Source of the DNA: Hemicentrotus pulcherrimus
Taxonomy: Eukaryota; Echinodermata; Echinoidea; Camarodonta; Strongylocentrotidae
Direction of reading: 5' to 3'
Length of the DNA: 64,000 bases
NCBI GenBank assembly: GCA_003118195.1
Contig: BEXV01000293.1
Span: 142,975-206,974, forward strand
Made by a program: the position numbers and the translations under genes. The notes beneath the pieces are model-generated. The model had not been told where the DNA came from and did no database searches. It saw only the letters and a program-made list of their open reading frames with translations. Shown here in pieces: positions 48,135 through 60,809 of the stretch (its first letter is position 1; every line of letters begins with the position of its first letter).

Positions 48135-51060
48135 CGGGGCGTTTCAACACACTATATACGATGCAGGTTTTCCTAAACGTTTTTCAGTGGATCGTTGAAA
48201 GTGTTATAGAGCGAAAACGATTTTATTTATTTTTTCTTAAGTACAATGCACCACCTTGTATGAAAATTAAATCCCGAAGAAGGACAAATACCAAACAAAG
48301 TTAAAACCTGAACTGTGATGCTACGTATAATTTTCAAGAACCAAAATAAGTGACGTCAGTCGATTGGCTTGTAACATTGACATATGACAAATATACTCAA
48401 CGTGTAATGTAATGAATCAACATATGTCTATTCCATTGCACCATGATAGCTAAGAAAGTTTGTCATGTTTGTAGCGAGTTCATGTAAAAAGTCAACCCTG
48501 TTTGTAATCTTAAATTGAACAAATTGTCCACATGGATTTGGCCTTTGAAGCTTGGCGAACGGGTATTTGGCAAGATAAATGCTTAATTGGATTGTTTGCA
48601 AGATCGAGGTTTTGGATTCGTTGTCTGGAGATTTTTTACACGCACTGTACGGAAACACCAAAGGCGAATCAATGATTATCGGAAGGGGAAAGGGGGTGAA
48701 ATATTTCTCTTAACTCATAAAATTCCCACTAGAATGTGAATTTCCTCAATTTTTTGACGGGTTCTACGGGAGAATGAATATCCCACCCCTCCCTATACAC
48801 AATGTTGTATTATATATTGACAACGATTTTCCAAGAAATATGCACATTTTCAGATTCAGAACCAAGGGGCCGCCCCTATGCCTCCAATGCTTTTTTGAAC
48901 TCATCCCACATGTTCATTATGTGCAGTCTGCAATGTAAAATTGATTTTAAAGTTTACTCATCATTAAGCAAATGCTTGATGTGGTATATACACAGATCAA
49001 ACGTATGTTCGTTATAAAACTGCCATTTTTAAAACATATTTGGTTCAATCATTTAATGAGAACTCTACGTGAACTATTACTAAAATAAAAAAGGAGAACA
49101 CCATATAATTTACGTGTAAGATAACACGACTAATCCACGCTCATAATGTTAATAATGTACAAGATTTTATTCAAAATTGGTAAATTCCAAGGTTGTTTAC
49201 GTGTTATCAGCAATGCGGGCAAGATGTACACGTTGGGCCAGTCGTCTCTACATACATGAAGCAGAAAACAAATTGATTAACTCAATCGAAGCAAATGGAA
49301 TTAATGGGGAGAGCTGTCTCGCATACTCATACTTTTTCATTGCTATCGATTCTCGTCTGTAATGATGATTAATCTCTTCTCTCCCTGTTGTCGGCTCTTT
49401 AACGACGCCTCGGTGGAGAAGGTTAAGGGACAGCTCCACGACTCCCATTGTTACGTGGTTATTTATGCATGGCTGTTCGTTTCCCGCCAAAATGAGCAAA
49501 CTCAAAACAAATGTGCTGCTGGTTTGCAGGTTCGATATAAGCGTCTGACGCAGTAGATGGCTTTGTTTTGAAGAAGAGTGGTATTATACCATCTGTATTG
49601 GTTTCTTAAGCGACACCGACATACGGTACGTGAAAGCATTTTTATGCTAGATCTGTGGTATCACAATGTCACATGTTTGTCGTAGATATGGTTTAGTATA
49701 CTTAAAGTGAAACAAAAGATTCCATACTCCGCATTTTTCTGCCAGTAAAGCGTATGAGTGATGATTAAGATTAAAGGTGATTCCGGCTTTCGGATGCACA
49801 TATTCTACCATTCATCATCTGCGCTCAATTACAATTTACCCTTAGTGGAACTCGAAAGAAAGCCGCAGTTTTAGTTGTTAACGTTTAAAGTGAAGGCACC
49901 TGCGCACAACAAAGAACTTGAACGTATTCAACTAGGCCTTTCGTTCATGATAGAGCAATGTGAAATTCATGATACTTTACGTCATCATAACAAAAACAAA
50001 AACCGTCGCGAATTTGCCGCATCATATCTCAACGAGCCTTTAATGTACTCGTTTAAAAAAACAATTGTTCTGATATAGAGGGCCTAAAAACCCCGAACTG
50101 TGAATGCTATAGTCTTGTGAGTAATATACTAGACCACGAAAGTGTAAGTTTCCTTTGGAACCACTGTTATAATTATTGTTAACAATCGATTTTTTTTTTG
50201 TAATATAAACTTGTAATTAGAGCGCTTTGCTGTAAACCTCAACGTACCCTCCGATAATTTGACACGCCCAAAAAGCGCGCATTCATTTTCCAACATCGGC
50301 AATAGTTTTACTGTTAGGTCATTTTTCAGGCGTATGCCAAATTCATTGTGAATAGTTAAATCTTGATTTTATCCCGGCAAACACAGAAGTTCTCATTGCA
50401 TTCGCAAAAAGTCCCAATGCCATTATGGAACGTTTTGTGACAGACATAGAACTGTTTATTTATTTTCTATGGTATCACGTTCATTGTCTCACCTGGATTC
50501 GGAGTGACAACTATTTCTATAGTATACTAAAATATATTAGTTTTGCTTGGAACAATGTTTTCAGTATGTGTGGTTAAATAAAAGGTCCATTTTACCTGAA
50601 AACGATATCTCAATATTCCTAAGTACTTTCTACCTGAAGTGTTTTTAATATATATTAATTTGTGAAGGCATACCACTTTAAACTGTTACACGAGTCTAAT
50701 TGACGCGGCACAGAAACAATCTAAAAGAGATACTTTAAGATATCAATGTAATCTTGGTCGCCATTCTATAAAGGTCGATTCTGGACATCAAAGACAAAAC
50801 TGTTTCCATAGAAACAGGGTATATTAGGATGACTTATCCATCTATGGTTTTAATTTGCAAACGGTCGTTTCAGGCAAGCCATTCTTCGTGATTAGCGTAA
50901 CGCGCGACGGCTTGTCGCCTCCATCGATAACATGCTATAGTTTTCATCTCGTCTCTTCCCCTTTTCCCTTTCCATCTTATATTTGTCATTATAATATTCT
51001 TTTCCTCTCTGCTTAATCCGCTTTTCTTGTTATTCCATTTATTTATGCAATCACAGTAGC

Positions 51061-51124
51061 TCGCTTCAGCCTGAATGGCTGTTTTTCAGGGGATCCGTGG
51101 AAATTGACTTGACAAACAAACAAG
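51061..51124 (+). mobile_element. Possible non-LTR 3' tail with (CAAA)n
   Basis: GGCTGTTTTTCAGGGGATCC, AAATTGACTTGA and a short (CAAA)n resemble LINE 3' ends. No coding relic is adjacent. Weak call. Confidence 0.3.
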
Positions 51125-51162
51125 GTTCATAGTCATGTTTCTTTGCGACAAAACACTACAGT

Positions 51163-51226
51163 TAAGAGAGAGGAGAGAAAAAGAGAGAAAGATAAAGAGA
51201 GATAAAGGTGAATAGAGAGAGAGAGA
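51163..51226. repeat. (GA)n-rich tract abutting an assembly gap
   Basis: Imperfect GA repeat that runs into the Ns, a likely cause of the gap. Confidence 0.9.
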
Positions 51227-51266
51227 NNNNNNNNNNNNNNNNNNNNNNNNNNNNNNNNNNNNNNNN
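51227..51266. other. Assembly gap (40 Ns)
   Basis: Short N run between a GA repeat and a retroposon tail. Confidence 1.
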
Positions 51267-51345
51267 GGGGTGAAGCGCTTAGAAACATAATGTAATAGGC
51301 TCTATACAAGAGCGGATTATTAGTAAAATAATTATAATCATTATA
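51267..51345 (+). mobile_element. Degraded retroposon tail, second copy
   Basis: GAAGCGCTTAGAAACAT followed by a degraded ATTAT-rich end matches the start of the tail at 4111-4187. The rest of any element is hidden in the gap. Confidence 0.45.
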
Positions 51346-51639
51346 CTATTGAACAACAAGAAGAACGATAAAATAGCATGTCGTGTTCAACCAATGCCAG
51401 GAGAATAAAACCCTCCTGAAATGTATACAAAAAAGGGCCTTGTACTTTTCATAAAAATGATTCCCCTATTTATTTTTTAGGTAACAAAAAAGGTTCACGG
51501 TCTTTCTGTAAAATATTACGCCCATCAATAGTGTAGTATTTATTGAGTAAACATCTATAACACCCCAGCAATATTGATAACATAATTGTATAGGAACGAA
51601 AGAAGAACAGCATGTCTCGATATAGATAGATGTAGATAG

Positions 51640-51676
51640 ACAGAGACAGAGAGAGAGAGAGAGAGAGAGAGGAGAG
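51640..51676. repeat. (GA)n microsatellite
   Basis: GA run preceded by (TAGA)n-like sequence. Confidence 0.9.
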
Positions 51677-52626
51677 ATTGGTGTAGAAACCAAAGAAAAG
51701 GGAGAAAGGGAGAAGAAAAGGGAACGTGAAAAGGAGTTACAGGACAGCCAGTATACCTACTCACCATGCCGGTCCCCTTGTGATTTTCCAGAGCTACGCA
51801 ATGCCACTGGGAAAGAGTGATCATCATATAAACAGGAAAGAAAGAAAAGATATCAAACGAAATAAATACAAAAGATGTATGTAGTCTGGTTTGCTGGGCG
51901 TTTGATTTAATTTGATTTGATTTTTTTTCCTGTTTGGTTTGACATCTAGTTCACACCATCTCACCTTATGCGGGAGATGCTAATAAATGCTTACCTGACA
52001 TCTTCAGATATCACCCACACACGGAATGATGACATGATATTGCCCGGGAGGTTGGAGGTGCCTTCTAAATACACAGCGGAAGGATTAGCGGGCGAACGAA
52101 TCACAACATTGCTCTTAAAGAGAAGGATGAGTTCTGGTAAAGGTGATGAAGAAGACGAAAGTATTTATGAGCTATCTCCATCTTTGATCGTCAGTTAATG
52201 AAGAATGTCAGAGTAGAATCCCCCGAAAAATGACTGCTCTTAAAATGACCTCATTGTTTGAAATATGCCAGGAACCAGCTGAAGGATTTGGACAACTACA
52301 GTTCACGCCGCAAGTCTGCGTAGTACCATATATTCTTATCTGTGACCAGTCCAATTTTCAGCAAAATGAGATGAATTTCATTTAATTTTCATGATGATAA
52401 AAAACCTCTCATTATACACCAACTACAATGAGCTACAAAGTCAACATTTCTCAATTGCTTCCAGACCGTTTTTCTGTCGATGTAATCGCATGATCAGAAT
52501 TCGAACTCCACTTTCTCTTTAAGACGCGCATCAATCGCGAAGTTGAGGTTCATGTTTGATGTAAAAACACTCGAAGATGTCTTGGTCTGATTACTCCACA
52601 ACCATTACCCTTGCTTTTCTCATCTA

Positions 52627-52667
52627 ACCCCGGGGTTGGGATGAGCAGACACATTGTCTGTCTCATC
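52627..52667. repeat. Two adjacent palindromes
   Basis: AACCCCGGGGTT (52627-52638) is a perfect 12-bp palindrome. It is followed at once by a stem formed by GATGAGCAGACA and TGTCTGTCTCATC with one bulged T (52640-52667). Non-coding. Confidence 0.6.
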
Positions 52668-53449
52668 GCGACATCTATGAACACCTTCGGCTTCAAGTAT
52701 TCACTGAACGCCGAGATTGTTAGATACAACCTGTAACCTACAATAAGAAGAATTGTGCCTTCATGATAGATTTCTGCTTAGATCCCGAATGGTGTATCTG
52801 CATGTTGCCTCGCAGAACTCGTATATTCAGGGGCGTATCCAGAATTTGACATCAGGAAGGGGTAAACAACTCGCCCTATAGTGATTCATATGATTTAGGT
52901 ATGCATAACACTTTGTTTGCCGTTGGGTTGTGTTAGAACGTGCGGAGGGGGCCACCTAAAACAGAGGAATTAAGGGGAAAAAAGGTAAATCTTTTGAGAA
53001 AATGTCAATATTTCCTGGGTTTTCTGACTTACGATGATTTCCTGATACCTGTCAACTACTTGCCCATACACCAAATTTGCTGCATTTTCAGTCTCGTGGG
53101 CAGGAATTCGCAAAATGTACTTCAATTAAGCCAGTGCGTACGTTCGTATAAATGCCATCAAACAAGAACATGCTGCGACCATGATATTTAGTTCTAGGCC
53201 AAAGTTTGTATTCAATTCTAGTTTCAGCAACGAAATTTCGTAATTCCAGTATCGTCCTTCATCTATGATCAGCCTCTGTGATGAATGCTTTTCTGATTTC
53301 CTTTAACAAGCATGCTAGGTTAATTAGGCTAATGTAACCTTGATTCAGATTGACAAAAAAATTCTGCAAATTCTGTCTGACAAAAGAAATGATATATTTA
53401 GCATCAAAGGAAATGAATATGACAATTCTGTATTTACTGCTTTACTTTA

Positions 53450-53487
53450 CCCCCTCCCCTCCCCCAATATATAAATATATATATATA
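53450..53487. repeat. C-rich tract and (TA)n
   Basis: CCCCCTCCCCTCCCCC followed by a TA run. Confidence 0.85.
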
Positions 53488-55176
53488 CGGAATTCAGCAT
53501 GCATGGAATATATAAAGTGTATTCCTTTTCATTTTACTAAATAAGTCCGACGAGATTTGATAACATCAGCATTACTGTTAGTCAGTCATAATGAAGAGCA
53601 TAAAGAAAATAAATGAAAATTGTGTTATTTCCGTTTTACATTTTTTTTCCCAATCTCGTCTTCTATAATCTATACAAAATCCTAAATGTTATACAAATCA
53701 AACGCAACAGGGAATAAATTTCCTCCCATGCGATAAATGACAAAGTATAAAGATAACAGTACAATAAAAAGATGTTTGTGCATTATTGTCAGATGACAAT
53801 TCACTGTGCGATATGGTATCATAATTATCATCTCAGTGCTATAATATTGAAGGACGAACAATTAATGGGAAGTCCGTGAACCTTTTTGTTACCTCCAAAA
53901 ATAATACGAAAATTAATTTCATAGAAAGGACAAGGCCTCTTCATATATGTTCCGATGTGCAATCATGTGGCATTGGTTCCACACGATATGCCATTGTATT
54001 GTTTTGTTCGTTCTCCCTGCTTGTCGTTTTTTCCAGATAGGATGATAATGATTAATGTCCAAATAACCAGCTCTTGTATGGGATTTTTTACATTATGTAT
54101 CGAAGCGCTTCCAAAAAGCATTGGACATATAACCCTGGCTGTATAGTAGCCTCGCGGACTGATATCCGTGCGCAGCGTATTTTCAATGAAAATCCTACTG
54201 GGTAAACACCTGCTACATCTAGTTCAAGTGGCCACATTGTTCAGATGAGAGAAAATGGTGCTAAGGTAGTGACTTCTATTTTAGGTGTACAATTAGAGAT
54301 AATCTGAAAGTTTGAGTTAAAAACAGACCATTATTGATGAAAATTGAGGAAAACTGATCTGGTAAATTCCTGAATAATGCTCCCAACTGTATTTTAACAA
54401 TTTAGTTACAATTCAGGTAAATGTAATCTTTACAGAGCATTGACTTGGCTCTGTATACCATTCGTGTTATTTAAGTGTTGACATATTTTTAAAGGCCTGC
54501 CTTATGTCGTATTTTCACAGACAGACGGTTAGGAAAATTCTAAAATGGTTGGGAAAATTTACTGTTATAGGGTTCCAAGAAAACCATAAATATCTTTGTG
54601 GTTTGACAATTTGTCCAGGATTTTGTGCCTGTGAAAGGGTAAGTAAAGAAGGAGGAATATAACAAGTAACATTTCAAACCCAAATTACGCAGTTTATTCA
54701 TCAACCTTTAACAATGTTACCGAGTCACTAAAAGTGCCAATGACTTGAACCTCGTGCAGTGAGATTCATGATACGGTCACTTATCCACTCGATTATACCT
54801 CGGTGATGTTCTCGCGTTGCCATGCAGTTTCGTTTTTTTCTTGGATGAATCTCTGTCAACTTCATCCGTATCCTAAACTTCTTCTTATATCTACTTGGTC
54901 CCCACCTGTACTTTTCAAGAAGCACGTAAGAAATACTTTTAGGATTAAAGCCTTCTTCTCTTTCGGTAAGGGTCACATTGCCCTTTTCGTATTCCACATT
55001 TCCTAGTTTCTACCCCGCTATTTTGCCCTGTCCATTGACTTTGCTCTGACTTATTAGATGCCTGATAAAGGTTTTCAAATGTCTTCATTCTCGTTTCATT
55101 TACATGCATTTCGTTGAATTGAGCTCAACTCAAGCTAATGAAGTATGTAGTTTCACTTGCACGCAGGATATTTCCA

Positions 55177-57190
55177 GGTCGGTGACGTTACAATGCAGAT
55201 GCTGCCCAGGGCATGCCAGGCTGCGTGTTTATGTCCACCAACAGTCTATTTAAATTTTGTAACACATTGCGAGCCGTATAGCTGTGGCTCTTAACGCTAT
55301 TCAACCTCTATCTTCAACAACTCTTTGGATCTATTCATGTGCATCCCATTAGCTAACTCAGGCTCAAAACAGCTAGCACGGCTACTCTAAAGTTTGAGGT
55401 GTCATGCAGAACATTCAAGGTCGGACATTCTCAAAGAGAAGACGCAGCCCAAGAGGGTAAGCGGCGTATGTCATTTCTCTGTTTTTCATTCATGTGCATC
55501 TCATCGTTGAAGTCAGGCTTAAAACACAGCTAGATATAGGTTTCGAATGACAGTGCGGTGCGTTGAAGGTTGGATACACTTGAAGATAGTGGTCTTTGTC
55601 CAGCGGCTTTCACAACCTGTAGTAACCTAACTTAAACTCAATGGCTGTGGCTCTAAGTTCTAAACAATATTCAATCCCTAAATGTTTCATCTTAATACTT
55701 CATTCATGCTAAAATACAGAATTTAATGTCTATATTTTGAGGTGCCATGCAGAACATTGCAAAGTCGGAGAACTTTGAAGGCAGATACAGTCTCTGGGTG
55801 GCCCATGTCGACTAGTATTACAGTCTTTAATGTATGTAGATGTAGGTCTTACCAATATTAAATCTCTGTCATCCATTCAGGTGCATCTCCTTAGCTAAAT
55901 CAAGCATAAAGCACAGCTACTTTAAGACTTTATTTGAAGTACATTGTAAGGTCGGAGGTTTCAGCCTAGGATGTCAGTAGTCCACGATAAGCGGCTTTTA
56001 CAGCCTGTAAGAATCTAACTAATGCTTAAAGGCCCACTTCACTGTTTGTAGCTACTTGCTCCCTCTATATAGCAAACAATGCCAAATAGGTGACCATTGG
56101 TCGCCCATGATCCCCTTTTTCTCATGGTATTTGAGAGCTGAGTTGATGAGATAACCACATGTCCAATGACCTTGCAGGGCGCTCTAATCCCTCCTGTGAA
56201 ATAGTACTGATAAGCTTTAATGGCTGTTTATCTTTACAATATCAAATTGTTATCTTCCCTTCATGTTCATATCAATTGTTAACTAAAGCTTAAAGCACAG
56301 CTATATAGGTTTCGACTTGAAGCACGTTACGATGAAGTTTCGAGATTTTTAAAGTTTGGTATTCTCATCCCGAGGGCTTATAGTAGCCTTTGTCAAACGA
56401 CTTTTATAATCAGTAATGATCTAATTTAAACTAAATGGCTGCGGCTCTTATCAATCCATCGCATCGATTAATTCAAGCTTTAACATAGCTTCCTATTCAT
56501 GTTTATACTTTCAGGTGCCATGCAGAACATTGTAGCGTTAAAGGTTGGATATATTTGGAGCTATATATTTAAATAAAGATAGTGGCCTCTGTCCAACGAC
56601 TTTGACAACCTGTGGCCCTAACCAATATTTGATCCCTATATATTCCATCTTAATTATTCATTCAGGTTAAAACACATATATCGTATCATTCTTTTAGGTG
56701 CCATGCTGAACAGTGTGTGATCGGAGATCTACAAAAACAGATACAACCACTGAGGTCGGTGGCCTATGTAAACCAGCCTTTGCGGTCTTTGAAAAATCTA
56801 TAGTTTTAGCTTTTACCAGCATTTAATTTATATATTCCAGTCATGTGCATCATATTAGTTGAGTCAGGGCTGAAACGCAGCTACTTTCGATTTATATTTT
56901 CAGTAAATTGTGAGGTTAAAGAAAATAAATATATCCCCGGAAATCAGCAGCCTATGTCATCGGCTTCCATTCACAGTCTGTAAAATTAACTTTAGGCTTG
57001 ATAGCTGCGACTCTTAGTCTTACCAATATCCAGTCCCTACTTTCTATTTTATCTTCAGCGTATTGATTAAATCAAGCTTAAAACGTTGCTACTTAAAGTG
57101 CAGAACAGTGTAAGGTCTCAGATTTTCGAAGATAGATAGTGTCCCACAAGGTGAGTGGCCTATGTCCAACGGCTTTTAAAGTCGGTATTG
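55177..57190 (+). repeat. Diverged tandem array, about 190-bp period, about nine units
   Basis: Successive units begin near 55280, 55479, 55641, 55841, 56218, 56441, 56614, 56803 and 57001, giving spacings mostly of 160-200 bp. Units carry, in order: a GGCTGTGGCTCTTA-like head, a CCAATATTCAATCCCTA-like block, CATTCATGTGCATC, TCAGGCTTAAAACACAGCTA, GAGGTGCCATGCAGAACATT, AGGTCGGAGATT, and a tail CGGCTTTTACAACCTGTA. Not every block survives in each unit. An unrelated insertion of about 185 bp (56030-56215) separates units four and five. No coding frame runs across units. It looks like an old satellite or minisatellite. Confidence 0.8.
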
Positions 57191-60100
57191 TAATTGCCTT
57201 GGAGACGTCGTGTCCCGCATGGGGTTATTACGGAAGACCGCGCAGAATCTGACCCCTTTGGCTTGGATCAAATCCCCTGGTGCTAAGCAATCAAAAATAC
57301 AAGGGGAAACCCCGCGAAGAAACGCCATATCTACGAATAGGTAAAGCAGGATTATACAAATAGATTGTTTCAAAGTGTTTTACGTCACAAATGGATAATG
57401 GGGAAGATATGCTGCTTAATAGGTCTGGAGGTTTAAATTTTATATACTTTGGTGTTAAACGTAGAACAATTGGTTTGTTGAAAGTATATGTATATNGAAT
57501 AGAGTCATAAATTGTATCTTCAAAAAATAGTCAACCCATCGAGAGGGCTTGAAATAATAAACTACGCTCGCCCACTTTAGGTTATGACATTCATCGTGAT
57601 TGGTGAAAGTAATCTTTGAAATACAATACCAATTTCAAGTGGAATTTAGAATACAATACGTTTAATTGAAAAACATTTTAATAATGCATGAAGAAATTAT
57701 CAAAGATTAACTTTTATTCAATATTTTACAAATTTACTGCAATGAAAAAGAACCCACTAAAAATAGCCGAACGAGATACTCTTCTACAACCTGCTGAAAA
57801 TGTTTGAGGAAGATAACAAAACGAAAATCAAGAATGTTATCGATGTAGCTAACATGCCCTTAAACATTAAATGTGTGTGAGATAAGATATGAATTTGTTC
57901 AATTCCCTCAAAATTGCATTTTGCTTGAGGAATATTTCATTTTGATTTCGCTGTGGGCTATCTTTGCTGCTCATAAATGTTTCAACATAGCTAGTTCAAT
58001 GTCTCCTGCTAGGTATTGAAGTGGATGAACCTACTGCACACGTATCTCTTCGCCTGCCACTCAAGCGATTATACAGCAATTTATCAGCTGCAGAATACGA
58101 ATAAATACATATATATATGCCCATGTTAGGGGTATATTTGTAAATTCATACTGAAAAGTTATCCAGAAAGAAAAGTTATCCAGACAAACAAGGTCTGGTA
58201 AACCCATGTACCCAATTTTTCTGATATCTTTTTCAAATGCATACGTAAATGTTCTTTAGGTTTGATAGTAAGGATATCAAAAGTCTAGTTTATGCCGCAG
58301 CAGTATTTTAGCTGATGTAGGGTTTTGTAACAAAATGGGGAACAGTATTCATATAACCCTAAATGTTAATGAAAAGCTTAAAAGTAGGGGGCCACTTCCA
58401 TGCGTGTAGCGTTACTGATCAGAAAGTTAGTAATAAACTGTTTGGATCAATTTATACTGCAGACCTCCCTGTTACTTTTCCGCCTTGGTTCCTGCCAAAA
58501 AAGCCACTAGACAAGAGCAAACTAACGAACATTTACAAAAAATAATACAAGATCACTTTGTTTTCCTGTAAATCGAAATTAAAAATATATCTAAATGCTA
58601 AATTATATAGTTTTATTTGTGATCACCAATTTGTTTTCCCCGAAATGGAAATGTAATGTAAATCTGAAAACTTTAGTCATCATCCTTCTTACCCTAACAT
58701 ATAATCAAATAAAGGAATTATTTAATCAACTCGGAGTTCATAGGCCGGGATGAAAATAACATTTCAGAGAAAGCAATCTTTCATAATACCGATGTTCTCA
58801 GACGAGAGAAAAACAATCATGCGCCGGGTCGATCCATCCTTCTGTGTCAGTCATAAACGTTAGCATATATCCTGGAATATTGGTCTTTAATATGCGTCTC
58901 CGGGGTTATCTCGCGAGATCAAACTGAAAAATTAAACAATGTTTTCTTCCGCCCTTCAAGACTTAAGGCAATCACGTCAGCCCCGATGATGGAATAAGGA
59001 GAAGCTGAACCAAATCAATACGGTGCACTTTACTCAGGTTCCTAGCCAAATTAGGATATATTGATAGTGATGGGGAAAGGGGAAACTCCTCGAGATATAC
59101 TTCACTTTCCTTTTCCCTCCGTGACCATAAAATATCTCCGATCGGCGATGAGCTGATTAAATTGTGTAAATAAAATAACACTTGATTCCCACGGGCTGGT
59201 AGGCGGAGTCGTCTAGATGAGTGTACTGTCGGGTTACATGCTGTAAACATCGGGTAGCATAACAGACAGTTTCATATACCATGTAAACAGCGGGGGGCGG
59301 GTGGTGGCGCTGCAGAAGTGGTTCTGGAACAGATCTAGTTGGACATATGCGACCTTCAATCGTCCCTTGCTATCTATCCCTGATGTTGAACTGGTGGGGT
59401 TTTAAGATAAATTGATGCCGTGGTTTTGACAACCCCGCTTGAACATCTTAAACCAGGATTCAGTCACGATGTCTTTAAAAGATAAATCCCGATTTGTATT
59501 TCCCGATTTGTAAATTGCTACGTAAGTACATAACCTTGAATGGGAATCCTTCGAACACGACCCATATTCCTAGTTCTGTTCACATTGTTCTTTCAAGAGG
59601 CCAACGATAATATGGGATCTAAAGATAGCGGATAAAGGGATACTGTAATTTCACAACATAATAGAGCTGGCAAATAATAAGATATTGGAATTTAAACAAT
59701 CTGATATTATGACCATCTCATATTTTTCACAATCTTTACTGAGTCTTGTATTTTCTGGTGGCTCATTCCTATTTAATCATGACTGTGGTAAAAGTCTTTT
59801 TGGTTCTAGATCAATCCATGGAATATCAAACGTAATCTTTCTTCCTCAATGCAATATAAAAGAAGTATCATTGAGTAATCATTTCCACTCATTTTTATCT
59901 TACATTAAATTATGCCATGACCTTGTGAATTTTAAAAGGAAAAGAAAAAAAACCTACATTACAAAACCTTGAAGAGAAAGTAGAGCAAAACGTAAATTCT
60001 TAATCATTGTTTAAGCACCATGTTTACAACTCCATTTTCTCAATCCATCTTTTCCAAATCCTTTAAGCTTCTTTACGACTTGGCAATGAAAGAAAAGCAA

Positions 60101-60405
60101 CGAAGGTTACTTCTTTTGCTGGAGGATTCGTCCATTAACTTTGCGAAATGACTCAAAGATGTTTGTTGACATGAAATAGCTTCCGAACGTTTGATTGACA
60201 CAGCCGCAAAGAACAGGGTTTCTCAGTTAAAATGTAAAAAGCTTGCAGGGAACGTGTGAATATACACATCCGGCCACGTTTCAAAGTATAAGCTTATTTT
60301 CCTTTTCTTTGGTTCTGTATGCCCGTTTAACCTCGTGATGTCAAATACATTTTCGCTTCTAATTTTAAAAGGTGCGGTACTCATGGCTTGTTTTTAAGCA
60401 ACTAA
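57191..60405 (+). other. Presumed intron 1 sequence, no exon recognised
   Basis: Contains a single N at 57496 and a 17-bp tandem repeat at 58153. A 95-codon frame at 59685-59972 ends in a Lys/Arg-rich run but matches nothing I know. A purine/pyrimidine mix with GGGGGGCGGGTGGTGGC near 59290 is GC-rich but short. Confidence 0.45.
58153..58185. repeat. 17-bp tandem duplication
   Basis: GAAAAGTTATCCAGA repeats twice with a 2-3 bp linker. Confidence 0.8.
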
Positions 60406-60809
60406 GGGTACGTTTATGCTCAACTTTTTCTGGCCAGAATCAGGCATCTGTTACGCGTTTAATTCAAAACACGGTTGCGTTTTTTCTCATTTTTGTAGAA
60501 TCACCGAAAAACAGCGATCGTAAACTCACAAAAAGGTGCGTTTTGGATCGGCGATTCTGGGAAAGCATAAACGCACAATGTTTTGTTAAACGCGTTTAAA
60601 TAGGGTCAGTGTAGCACGCGCAGTGTAGGTTTGCACTGCACACCTCTGGCTCCTCCAGGCATGATTCTGGCTCTGAGCCAGAATCATGCCTGGAGGAGCC
60701 AGAGAAGTAAGAATAAACAGTACACCGTGGAACTGCGATTACGATGAGCGTTCACAATGAGCTTTTCAAATCACTCATTTTACCTTTAAAATCAAGCATA
60801 AACGCACCC
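60406..60809. mobile_element. 404-bp MITE with GGGTRCGTTTATGCT termini
   Basis: GGGTACGTTTATGCTC at the left end matches the reverse complement of AGCATAAACGCACCC at the right end (60794-60809). Internal GCATAAACGCAC and GCGTTT words recur (near 60530-60600), as in sub-terminal repeats of transposase-binding sites. The interior is non-coding apart from a chance 75-codon frame. The centre holds the 61-nt palindrome listed separately. No target-site duplication was clear. Confidence 0.7.
60644..60704. repeat. Perfect 30-bp inverted repeat with 1-nt spacer
   Basis: Bases 60644-60673 are exactly the reverse complement of 60675-60704, with a single T between. The core reads TTCTGGCTC-T-GAGCCAGAA. 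No mismatch is present, unlike all other inverted repeats in the window, so it is either very recent, maintained, or an artefact. Confidence 0.95.

Larger units (their letters stand above)
46097..51060 (+). other. Presumed intron 1 sequence, no exon recognised
   Basis: AT-rich with a (GT)n at 47117 and a G15 run at 48120. A second CRE word TGACGTCA lies at 48351-48358. Frames up to 104 codons occur near 47095-47409 but begin in the GT repeat and are rich in hydrophobic residues with no known domain. Confidence 0.45.
51346..55176 (+). other. Presumed intron 1 sequence, no exon recognised
   Basis: Contains (GA)n at 51640, two adjacent palindromes at 52627-52667, and a C-rich/(TA)n patch at 53450-53487. 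Frames of 60-90 codons show no recognised domain. Confidence 0.45.
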
